From Silene latifolia (lineage: Eukaryota; Streptophyta; Magnoliopsida; Caryophyllales; Caryophyllaceae): a DNA stretch of 64,000 nucleotides. The position numbers were made by a program, and so were the translations under genes. This document shows, in pieces, positions 11,427-21,783 of this stretch; positions within the stretch are counted from its first letter, which is position 1, and each line of letters starts with the position of its first letter. The notes beneath the pieces were generated by a model. That model made no database searches. It was not told where the DNA came from and saw only the letters and a program-made list of their open reading frames with translations. The stretch lies in the NCBI RefSeq assembly GCF_048544455.1, contig NC_133532.1, positions 82,849,156 through 82,913,155 on the forward strand. Reading direction: 5' to 3'.

Positions 11427-13486
11427 GAGGCCACGTAAATTTTATATGTGTTTTTCATCAAACGATTGTTGAAACGATGAATTTTGGTTAAAATTTTGTC
11501 TCGGCAGCCATTTTTTTTACTCGGCAGAATTTTTTTTTAATTTGCTGCGTTTTTTTTTGTTGCATTGGGAACCGTGTCTTGTTTACACGGTTGCTCTTGT
11601 TGTTGTTTTGTCTCGAAAACCAAACCGTGCCATGTTTTACACGGCTGTTTTGTTTCAAATTTCTTGTTGTTTTTACATGTTGTTATTTTATACAGAGATT
11701 ATAGCAACATGTCAAGTTTTTGTCAATTGTTAAATTTGTTTTGATGCGTTTTTGATCAAAATTACAATTGATTTTGTCTCGACAAACTGTTTTTCACGAG
11801 GGTTTTGAAGTTTCAGCCACATTAGCATTCGATCGAGCGTATTTCTACTCGATCGAGTGCGCTTCTGTTTTTGTTTCGATCGATCGAGTCCCTGTTGTAC
11901 TCGATCGACCCTGTTTCAAAAACCTTTTGCTCGATCGAGTCCCTGTTGTACTCGATCGACCCCTTTCTAAACCCTACTGCTCGATCGAGTTGTCCTCGTA
12001 CTCGATCGAGCAGATTTGCTGATAAAGGTACTCGATCGAACTCCAGGTTAGTCGATCGAGTACTCCCTGATTAGCATACCCCTCGATCGACTTGCAGTTC
12101 CCGATCGATCGACCCATAGTTCCTCGATCGAGCACTTGTGTCCCTGGATCGAGGGATTTCCGCTTTGACTTTGAAAATTTGTTTCTTTTTGATTTAAATT
12201 TTCTTATGGCTTCAATATGTACTTTATACGGATATAGTACACTCGCTTAATAGTGAATCGGTTCACTCACGTACCATTAAGTTATTTTAAAGCGTTTTTA
12301 AAGTAACGGATTGTAATGGATTAAAATTAAATGATAGAACCGATTTTATCACATTAATTTTAATCATTAAAAGGTGGTTTGGATAAATTTAACATAATTA
12401 CGGAATTATGTCACGAATGAATTTGTTTTTAGTTGATGCATTTTTATTCATCGTTAATTTATGAATGCCGTGAATGCCTTTTATTACGTATTTAACTATT
12501 TTGCAAACGGTTGTAACTTAGTGTGGCCTTAGTGGAACGTGTTACCGTAATGATGGAACACGGTCTTGGTTGTATTTTGAGATCTCGCATCTCCGTTTTG
12601 GATTTTTCACTTGTAATTACAGTTTTAATTAGAATGTAAATAGGTGTATATTTTGTAATTTTAATTGTAATTTTTGAGAAGACCAAAGATGGAGACCAGA
12701 TGCTCACTCCCGCTACTTGGATCAAGATGGAACATCAAGACAAGCTTTTCGGGTCCAACGGTGGATTCCAAAGTTGTATTATGTTCTTTTACTAGGATAG
12801 GCCACACTAGGAAATTTTTATTTACGTATTGCATTACTTTATTTATTTATTGTTACGATTATTTGCATCATTTTTTCCGCCTAAAAACCAAACCACCTAA
12901 TTTATTGCATGAAAACTGACACATATAGAGGTCACGAGTTAGTTTTCATTGACATTCTCATGTCACACGTTTTAAGCCATCATCCAAATAAATTCATTCA
13001 CGACAGACGCTAGTTATTCGTTCACTTAATATGAATTATAATTTTGTTGATGGGATCTTCCTCGTATAAACCAAAATTGAGAACGGTCTTTATAGGTCAA
13101 ACTCCAATGAGTCCCTTCTTCGTCGGTAGGCATACTATGACCCCTTCTACGTCGGGTAAGTTGGAACCGATTGACCTATTTTATCTCAACACTATGGTCA
13201 CTCGTACGATCCTGTGACTATGGTGGACTATAGATAGGATTTACTGAAATCTATCGACCAAGAGTTCTTCCTAAGAATTAGCTAAATAGTTGGCTTATCA
13301 ATTTATCAAATTGAGTCTTGGAATCACTTGTATCATTCTTGAGGGAGATCAATTATGCAAGTGCAAGAGTCTACATGTTTAAAATGAATTTTAAAATAGA
13401 CTTAAATCACCTCGATGAGTTGCTTATTTCGTTTTGTTTTTCTTTCTTTTTCAGTGTAGATCACGTTTTAAACTGCTAAACAACAA
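11427..13486 (+). other. copia A long 5' leader
   Basis: About 2.06 kb of non-coding sequence lies between PBS and gag. It holds T-rich tracts with CTCGGCAG words (near 11500-11530), a paired-palindrome array (11829-12152), a block conserved in copia A, B and C (about 12670-12770), and a second conserved block (about 13010-13300). Just before the gag ATG is a splice-acceptor-like TTTCTTTTTCAG|TGTAGA. No protein is annotated here. Confidence 0.7.
11829..12152 (+). repeat. array of paired CTCGATCGAG palindromes, 51-bp units
   Basis: TCGATCGA cores lie at 11829, 11849, 11880, 11901, 11931, 11952, 11981, 12002, 12032, 12052, 12083, 12105 and 12124, with a decayed one at 12145. Spacing alternates 20-22 and 29-31 bp, giving 51-bp units that each carry one pair (the last step is 41 bp). 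The words are kept while the DNA between them has drifted. Copia B, otherwise very similar, lacks this array. Confidence 0.9.
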
Positions 13487-14444
13487 ATGGCTGGTTCAAG
13501 TGATAACCCAATGCCAAGTGCCACATTGGACCGTGAGTCCTGGCTTAGGATCTTCATGAGTCAGATGAATCGCCTACTCGATCAAGAATGATGGATCCAA
13601 CTCATGGGATCGGGAGGCAAGATTACGGAATGCTGCCGCGCCGACGGAAAGCTCGGATATCCGCTGAGCCCATGCCGTTAAACCCAGGCCCCACGGCTGG
13701 AATTAACGAAATCAACGAGTATAACGATTTCGCTTTAGAAGCGGGTGCGGTAAAGAACGTACTTATTTTTGCAATGGAACCCAATTTGCAGAAACGCTTC
13801 ATAGCCCAAGGTGCAAACAAGATTTTCACCACGCTCACTAAGGAATTCTCGAAAGCACCGAGAATCGTGACCTATGAGCATACCACTCGCTTCTTTGATG
13901 CGAAACTCCGAAAGGGCCAACCGGTTAGCCCACACATTCTCAAAGATGATTGAGAATGTCGAGAAGCCGGAGACCTTTAATTGTAACATCAGCGAGAACA
14001 TTGTTATCGACCGCATGCTTCACTCACTCCACGATGGTTTTTCGCAATTTAGAGCGAATTACTATATGAATGATTTGAAGAAAACTCCCCATGAATCGCA
14101 CTCCTCCTCGTACAGACCGAGAAGGACATGAAGTGCAGTGGGAGCTCAAACAGATGTTCTCGTTGTCAAACAAAGGGAAAGGTAAGGGCAAAGCTCCGCA
14201 AACCTAACAAAGAGGTAAGGCGAAGTTCAAGAAGTCGGGTTCAGGGAAGAGTGGTCCTGGTGAGGCAAGTAACTCATCGTGCATGACAAAGAGCAAGAGT
14301 GAAAACATGGAATGCCACCATTGCCACAAGACTGGGCATTGGAGACGCACATGTCCTGTTTATCATGAGGACTTAAAGGCAGGTCGTGTTAAACCCGTTG
14401 GTATGTCTTCTCTCTCTTCTACTTTTATTCATATGATTGAGATT
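13487..14444 (+). pseudogene. copia A gag, frameshifted
   Basis: The start is the ATG at 13487 (MAGSSDNPMPSATLDRESW), which aligns with the starts of copia B and C. Recognisable gag pieces are LEAGAVKNVLIFAMEPNL, FTTLTKEFSKAPRIV and IVIDRMLHSLHDGF, from the helical capsid of UBN2-type gag. A zinc knuckle CHHCHKTGHWRRTC (C-X2-C-X4-H-X4-C) lies at about 14310. Frame changes occur near 13580, 13950 and 14130-14280. Gag would package element RNA. This copy cannot make it full length. Confidence 0.85.
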
Positions 14445-15954
14445 AACCACGCAAGTTACGGAACTTGGGTACTTGATACTGGTTGTGGTTCTCATCCTGT
14501 GTAAATCATGTGCGGGGGCTCCGAAACATCGAACCCCTCGTAAAGGGTGAGGTGGACCCGCGTGTTGGGAATGGAGCAAGAGTAGCTGCCATCTCCAAGG
14601 GGACATATGTGATCCAGCTTCCAAGCGGATTTGAGTTGTCATTATATGATTGCTATTATGTACCTAGTCTTTCCAAAAACATTATTTCAGTTTAAACGCT
14701 TGATAAACTTGGTTTTTCATTTGTAATAGAAAACAATGCTTGCATTTTCTCATTACACGATATGATTTACTGACAAGGCGCTTTCCATGAACGGAATTTA
14801 TGTTTTAGATCATACCACGGAAATATTACACGTAATGAATAAAAAGTTAAAGGTTGGTGACAAAGATCAAACGTATCTATGGCAATCGCCGTATGGGACA
14901 CATTAATGAGAAACGCGTAAAATGTCTCATCAAACATGGAGCTATCTCGGCCTTTGATTTTCAATCATTTGGCACGTGTGAATCATGTCTCATCGGTAAG
15001 ATGACTCGGATTTCCTTCAAAGGTGTTGGAATGCGCGCTGCTGACCTATTAGGGCTCATACACACGGATGTATGTGGTCCTATGTCAATCACCGCACGAG
15101 AAGGCTATAGGTATTTCATCACTTTCACGGACGATTTAAGTAGATATGGCTATGTCTACTTAATGAAACACAAAAGTGAATCCTTTGAGAAATTCAAAGA
15201 ATACCAGAATAGGGTACAGAACCTATTGGGTAGAAAGATAAAAACACTGCGTTCGGATCGTGGTGGCGAGTATCTTTCTCACGAGTTTGATCAACACCTA
15301 AAGGACTCGTGGGATTGCCCTACGCTTAACTCCACCTGAACACCTCGGTTGAATGGTGTGTCCGAACGGAGAAATCGAACACTACTTGATATGGTTCGAT
15401 CCATGATGAGTCACACGGTTTTACCTCGATTCGTTATGGGGTTATGCTCTTTTGTCACGCTCTAATACTTAACCGAAGTCCGTCTAAAGCTCATGACAAG
15501 ACTCCATATGAACTATGGAAGGGAACGGTCCCTAACTTGTCCTTTATACGGGTTTGGGGGCTGCGAGGCTTATGTCAAGTGGAGACCTGAAGATAAGCTC
15601 GGCCCGCGATCGGTCAAGACATACTTTATAGGTTATCCTAAAGGATCACGTGGTCATTACTTCTATTCGCCAACCGAACAACGCGTTTTTGTTGCGGCTA
15701 GTGCGACATTTTTAGAGAAGGAATTTCTCGAGAATGCAAAGAGTGATAGAACCTTCGACCTGTCGGAGATTCCAGAACCAAACACCGAGCAACCATTGGA
15801 GGAACCGATTCCTTCAATCCCGGCTGCGGTGAATATTCCCGAGGAACCTAGGAGGTCGGGAAGAGTCTCTATTCCTCTGGACAGATACATCGGTATGGTC
15901 GAGGAACATGACATAGATGACGTTCTACTCTTAACGAGTAGTGAACCCGCAACC
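14445..15954 (+). pseudogene. copia A protease and integrase, frameshifted
   Basis: The protease active site WVLDTGCGSH lies at about 14466-14495, followed by VGNGARVAAISKGTY. Integrase has the H-C zinc module (RMGHINEKRV...CESCLIGKMTRISF), the first Asp in LIHTDVCGPMSI, the second in RSDRGGEY, and the third acidic residue in NGVSERRN around 15360. Frames break near 14500 (an extra base after the protease motif), 14690, 14880, 15310 and 15440. The C-terminal part reads CEAYVKWRPEDKLGPRSV and RRSGRVSIPLDRY. Confidence 0.85.
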
Positions 15955-17320
15955 TATAAAGGTGCCATGACTAGTTTCGACTCAAAGCTATGGCTTGAGG
16001 CCATGCAATCCGAGATGGACTCCATGTATGAGAACAACGTGTGGGATCTTGTCGACTTACCGCTAAGGTTCGTCCCCTTCAATGCAAATGGCTTTACAAG
16101 ATAAAGCATTCTGTGGAAGGTCAGCAAGATATCTACAAAGCACGACTAGTTGCTAAAGGTTTCACCCAAGTGCCAGGTTTGCACTACGATGACATTTTTG
16201 CACCCGTAGTCATGCTGCGTTCCATTCGGATTATCTTAGCTATCGCCGCTTTTCATGACTATGAAATTTGGCAAATGGACGTGAAAACCGCCTTCTTAAA
16301 CGGCTTTTTGGAGGAAGAGTTGTACATGGTACAACCCGAAGGTTTCATTGATCCAGTACATCCTAAGAAAGTATGCAAACTTAAGCGTTCCATTTATGGA
16401 CTTAAGCAAGCATCAAGGAGTTGGAATCATCGCTTCGACCAAGTGATAAAAGAAAATGGATTTACTCGATCGGTCGAGGAACCATGTTTATATATCAAGT
16501 CGAGTGGGAGCAAGATTGTCTTCCTAATATTGTATGTTGACGACATACTCCTGATTGGGAATGACATACCTCTCTTAACTTCGGTGAAAGTATGGTTGAA
16601 AAACCATTTCCAGATGAAAGATCCGGGAGAGGCACAAAGAATTCTAGGCATCCGTATCTATCGAGATAGATCACGACGGATGTTATCTCTCGATCAGAGT
16701 CTTACATAGACAAAGTCCTAGAGAGATTCAGGATGACTAACTCCAAGAAGGGGTTCCTTCCTATGGCTCCAGGGGTGCATTTGAGCCAGCCTCGAGGCAC
16801 CGAGACACCGGAAGAGAAAGAGCGCATGACACGGATTCCTTATGCTTCGGCAATAGGATCAATCATGTATGCCATGATATGCACACGTCCGGACGTGGCA
16901 TATGCATTGAGTATGACAAGTCGATTCCAACAAAGATCCAGGTGAATCACATTGGATGGTTTGTCAAGAACAATCTTAAGTACCTACGGAGGACTAAAGA
17001 TTGGGCATTGACTTATGGATCGAGATGACTCAAATCTCACCGGATTCGTTTTTACTCTTAATGGCGCTACAACACCGGAAGAGTTCCAAGCAAAGTGTTA
17101 CAAAGAGATTCTATGACCGAGTCCGAGTACTATGTTGAGTCTAGACATGTACAACGGAAAGCTCATCTAATCCTGGATTACGTGGAGCAAAAGGAAGTAG
17201 TGATAGAAAAGATTGCTACAGATGATAACATAGCATATCCTCTCACTAAAGCATTACGACAAGATAAGCATGAAGGGCACGTAAATTCCATGGGAATCGA
17301 ACGTGTTCCCCGAGTTGTAG
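15955..17320 (+). pseudogene. copia A reverse transcriptase with truncated RNase H
   Basis: RVT_2-type RT: AMTSFDSKLWLEAMQSEMDS, LVAKGFTQVPGLHYDDIFAP, IWQMDVKTAFLNGFLEEELY, SIYGLKQASRSWNHRF, and the catalytic YVDD at 16533-16544. Breaks occur near 16070, 16695 and 16935-17100. The RNase H part has lost about 165 bp present in copia B and C, from the GAGTACTATG word to TCTAGACATG, including active-site sequence. The expected stop corresponds to the TAG ending at 17320, but a frame change nearby lets the reading run on. Confidence 0.87.
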
Positions 17321-18178
17321 TACTCTTTTATGGATCTGATTCATTCTCTCTTGTACTCTATACGACATCATCGTTTTGATATTTTATATATATTTTGTTT
17401 TTCATGTGGAATTGTACGACAATTTTGAACACCACAAAGTGAACTGAACAAACATCATATCTTTTTAGTCCTTAATTGCCCACATGAGCTGATAACTCTG
17501 GCAATTATTTTGTGACGTTGGTTGATGGTGGGTTCAACGAGCCATAAGTCAACCAGTTGACTGACCAATCACAGAGGCGAGTTATACGGATATCTCGTAG
17601 GACACCATTGTGACATCGACGTGGAGTCCTAAATGTTTTATAACATTCGCGCCTTGGCGTGGATAGGACTTCCATGGTGATCCTAAGAGTCGATTCTTTG
17701 ACTATCGACTGTCTCTTGAGACTACGGCAGATTTTGGGTGACTTTGGTTTCTTTCTCACGGTCATCCGTAACAGGGGGCCAAGTAGATTTTTTCTGGGTC
17801 ATTTCATGCTGTGCTTAGATCGGAAGGAGTCGAGTTGAAGGAAATATTCAGCCTTTATCGTACTCGATATTTCTCGGGGCCACTCGAGGAGTCAGAATCG
17901 AAATGCATGGCCATGCTCGGATACGGATTCATTTTATCAGTTAAGTTACTCTCTAGTCGGGGAAACCACTCTAGATACAGATCGATTGTAAAATACGACC
18001 TTTGTGGATCCAGATCTGCAAATTGTTTTACATTGAGTGGGAGAGATTTTAAATGAATATGAGAATCGGTTATCGCACGTACACTTGTACGGACAAGTGG
18101 GAGTTTGTTGGACCTTGTGTCCTCCAGTTAGTGCGGATAACGTCATTGCACACACACTTGTACGGACAAGTGGGAGCT
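17321..18178 (+). other. copia A 3' untranslated region with duplicated PPT
   Basis: Non-coding and conserved with copia B and C (for example GATGGTGGGTTCAACGAGCC near 17523). The polypurine tract AAGTGGGAGCT (18168-18178) abuts the 3' LTR. A second copy, AAGTGGGAGTT at 18095-18105, is followed by TGTTGGACCTTGTGTCCTCC at 18106, which resembles the LTR start of copia C. Confidence 0.75.
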
Positions 18179-19167
18179 TGTTGGGGTTGGTGTCCTTAAC
18201 AGTTAGTGCAAGGACTTATAAACCTCTAAAAGGATCAAAGGGCATACTTTGGTATTATTATCAGTTGATCCACGTTTATCAATAACGGTTGGCTTGCTAG
18301 ATAAGTTTGACGTTATTGTCATACAGATGGCGGTGATCAACTGGTCCCTAAAAGTCACACCTATAGGATACGTTTGAGAGACGTGACAGTATGGAAATAC
18401 AGTCATGTAGATGCCAAAATTGACTAACCAGTTAATCCGAGTTATTTGACTAGTGATTAGTCAAATATGTGATGTTGAGATATTATATTTAATACGGATT
18501 AAATATCATGGGCTAAGGCGAATTAACTATTAATTCGTAAATTAAATATAAACGATTTATATTTAATTAAATGTATATTGAATATAATCATACAATACTG
18601 CTTTGTCGGACACGAATTAATAATTCAGCTAACCCGTATTATTAGCTGATGCCTTAATTTCCGATAACCGATAACAGTTTATAATATAAACCCGTCATAT
18701 ACATTTTAGCATTTGGTGAACTGGACCTCGAGCTAAAATTAAGAGGAAGTGGAAGCCCACTTCCCCATGCATGCATTCGGTCCTATTGAACCAAACAAAA
18801 GGAGAGACTCCCTCTCCTTTTGACCTAATCATCATTTGAAACAAAAATTAGGGTTTTGAAGAGTATTCTTCTCTCAAAAACCCGAGATCTCTCATCTCGA
18901 CAAAACTCACATCGCTTCTCCCTATATTGCAAGGCAATCGGAGAACACTGTTCTAGCACAAGGGCATATCTCGGACAAAGTCTTGGGTGCAACGATTAGG
19001 AGGAAATCGCTTTGATTTCTTCTTTTTACGCCGCAATTTAAAGGACCCGAGGTTGATTTCTAATCTTTATCGTTTCCTTGTTTTTTTCGTTTTATGACCA
19101 TAAATTACATATGAATTTTACGTTATAATCCTTAATTCGAAGGGTAGTATACGGATATTTACCCACA
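18179..19167 (+). repeat. copia A 3' LTR
   Basis: 989 bp, nearly identical to 10424-11412, ending CCCACA before the GGTTC duplication (19168-19172). Confidence 0.94.
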
Positions 19168-20781
19168 GGTTCATGCGACTGGTGTGTGGCTAAAAGTGTC
19201 GGTTTTGTGGCAAGTACATGTCGAGGTTTGGAGACGGGTCATACGCATCCTTGAGTCGGTTTTTGGGACGAGTATGGTGGTCTGTCGGGACTGACCTTAA
19301 GTTTGCCTTATACATTTCATTATCGTCTTGAATTTCTCGCATCAAAGTGACTAGCTGGACCATGGTTGAGCTGACTGTTTTGCAGGCTGTGTGGTGGCCG
19401 TGTGAGGGTGTTTGGGCGGACTGAGTTGGGCTGCCTTTGGTGACTAGGGTGGCCACGGTTCAGTTGGTTGTTTGGGGTATAGAATGGGTAATATGTGTGG
19501 TATAATTAGTGTATACGATAACCGTCTTAAGCTTGTCTCGTTATGATTGTTGTTACACGATTTTGTGGTAGGCTACTTGTGTTGGCTGTGGCCTAGCTGA
19601 GGCCTAGCAACAGCTTGGCTGAGGCCTAGCAACAGCTTGGCAGTGGCCTAGCAACAGCTTAGCTGTGGCCTAGCTAGTTACGGGTTGAGGCCGCGTGTGG
19701 TTTGTTGTGAGGTCGAGTTGTGATTGCCATAATAGCTCCTGAGTCATGGTTATAAATTGTTTTGACGCTAATTTGGTTTATTTAAAATAAATATGATTAA
19801 ATAACCGTCTCACATGTTAAATAACGTAATTAGTTAATATCGTTCATTTACTTAATTGTTCTGTTGGGCTTGTCATATGATTTATTTATTGGGCTTATCT
19901 TAGTTCATTCATTGGATTTCACATGATTTAATTATTGGGCTCATAAATGGGTCACTTGGACTTGGTCACATTTTATCCCGTATATTTCATATAACATAAA
20001 ATTATCCATTATCATTCATTGTATTTCTTTTAACCGGCATGATAAATTATAAAATGAAATATTTATCTGCATAAGACAAGTATGAGATATTTATTGTTAA
20101 ATAATTATTTGTGAAAGGTCATATCCTTGATAATGTCTTGTATTGTTCAGCGGTGTGAGTCGTGGTCCTATCGGACACTAGGGGTGAGCCATAGGCCCTC
20201 TAGTTGTGATATGATCGTCGGGACCGATGTTCCCATCCGTACTTATGGTGAGATGCAAGCCATAAGTATGAGTGTGACATTAATAATCCCGTCCCATGTA
20301 CTTGTTCGTTGTACTTGTTTATTCTATTTAACCGACATGTATAATTATGAAATGAAATGTTTATTTATATGTTACAAGCATGAAAAGGTCATTATAAATA
20401 ATTACTTGTAAGATTCGTATTCTTGTAGAAATGCCATATTACCATCGTAGGTGCTTGACATACATTTTTGCCCTGCTTGTGCTGTTCTGGCAAGCACGGG
20501 TTTGACCTACTTGTGCTGTTCTGGCAAGTACGGTTTTGGCCTACTTGTCTTTGTTCGCAAGTACGGCTTTTGACCACTTGTCTTTGTTTCCGGCAAGTGA
20601 GTCTGATCTCAGTCTTTCCGCCACTTTCGTGCTGTTCTGGCGATTGGGGTACTCGGTCTCCTTAGTAGTCGAGTCTTGGGTGTGTGCTGTGTTGGCGCAC
20701 GTCGAATCGGGATGTACACCCGAGAATCTGCAGATTTAGACTAGAACAGTATTATTATTGTAGTCCTACCCGGGGAAATTA
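19168..20781 (+). repeat. LTR2 of the Tekay-like element, segment 2
   Basis: Continues LTR2 after copia A, matching LTR3 from about 33592 to 35211. It contains two short tandem repeats: GGCCTAGCAACAGCTT units (19583-19674; LTR3 has one extra partial unit) and CTTGTGCTGTTCTGGCAAG units (about 20466-20655). It ends at AATTA, where copia B inserted. The minus frame 19190-19456 is shared with LTR3 and is not a gene. Confidence 0.88.
20777..20781. repeat. target-site duplication AATTA of copia B, left copy
   Basis: AATTA precedes TGTTGGGGTTTG and recurs at 29672-29676. LTR3 has one copy in GGGGAAATTATAGGC near 35207. Confidence 0.92.
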
Positions 20782-21769
20782 TGTTGGGGTTTGTGTCCTT
20801 AACAGATAGTGCAAGGACTTATAAATCTCTAAAAGGATCAAAGGGTATACTTTTGTATCATAATCAGTTGGTCCACGTTTATCAATAACGGTTGGCTTGC
20901 TAGATAAGTTTGACGTTATTGTCATACAGATGGCGGTGATCAACTGGTCCCTAAAAGTCACACCTATAGGATACGTTTGAGAGATGTGACGGTATGAAAA
21001 TACAGTCATGTAGATGCCAAATTTGACTAACCAGTTAGTCTGAGTTACTTGACTAATAATTAGTCAAAATGTGATGTTGAGATATTTTATTTAATACGGA
21101 TTAAATAAAAATGGCTAAGGCGAATTAAGCGGTTAATTCGTAAAATTAAATATAAGCGATTTATATTTGATTAATGTATATTGGATAAATTAATTATACA
21201 ATATTGTCTTTGTCGGACATGTATTAATAATTCAACTAATCCGTGTTATTAGTTGATGCTTTAATATCCGATAACCGATGACAGTTTATAATGAAACCGT
21301 GTCATATACATTTAGCGCATTTCGGGTCGTACCATGAGTTAAAAATTAGAGAAAGTGGAAAGCCCACTCTCCCCCCTCATAGCTCACGGCCGAACCAAAG
21401 GAGACAAAAGGGAGAGCCTCTCCTCACTTGTAACCTAATTCATTTGAGACAAAAATTTAGGGTTTTTGAGAAGAGTGCCTCTCAATAATCCGGATCTCTC
21501 ATCCAACAAAACTCACAAAACCAATCCTCTCAATATTGCAAGGCAATTAGAGGATTCATTCTAGCACAAGGGCATTTCTCGGACAATCTTGGGTGCATCA
21601 TTTAGGAGGAGGTCTACTTTGATCTCTCATTGCCATATTGCACTAGGACCGAAGGTTATTTCTATTGCTTAATCGTTTCATCATGTTATTCGTTTTATGA
21701 CCATAATCATATGTAAAATTTGCGTTATAGTCCTAATTTCATAGGGTAGTATACGGATATTACCCCACA
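20782..21769 (+). repeat. copia B 5' LTR
   Basis: TGTTGGGGTTTGTGTCC to TATTACCCCACA. Nearly identical to 28685-29671; the 3' copy starts TGTTGGGGTTGGTGTCC. Confidence 0.94.
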
Positions 21770-21771
21770 AG

Positions 21772-21783
21772 TGGTATCAGAGC
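21772..21783 (+). other. copia B primer-binding site (initiator tRNA-Met)
   Basis: TGGTATCAGAGC, two bases after the LTR. Confidence 0.93.

Larger units (their letters stand above)
10424..19167 (+). mobile_element. Ty1/copia element A, complete but coding-dead, nested in LTR2
   Basis: An 8744-bp element with two 989-bp LTRs (10424-11412 and 18179-19167), a PBS matching initiator tRNA-Met, a 2-kb leader, gag-protease-integrase-RT-RNase H in copia order, a PPT, and a GGTTC duplication. The LTRs differ at only a handful of positions (for example GATTTAATATC against GATTAAATATC), so the insertion is fairly young. The coding region nevertheless has several frameshifts and a deletion that removes much of RNase H. 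Proteins from a sister copy were therefore probably used for its transposition. Confidence 0.94.

Noticed and set aside
11829..12152. CRISPR-like appearance of regularly spaced short repeats
   Set aside because: Spacing of 20-31 bp with a self-palindromic 8-10-bp word inside a plant retrotransposon; no cas genes and no long direct repeats.
13735..14016. 93-codon minus-strand frame, similar to one at 23960-24325
   Set aside because: Antisense of copia gag; conserved only because gag is.
19190..19456. Minus-strand 88-codon frame identical at 33609-33875
   Set aside because: Lies wholly in LTR2/LTR3; identity is explained by LTR homology, and there is no motif.
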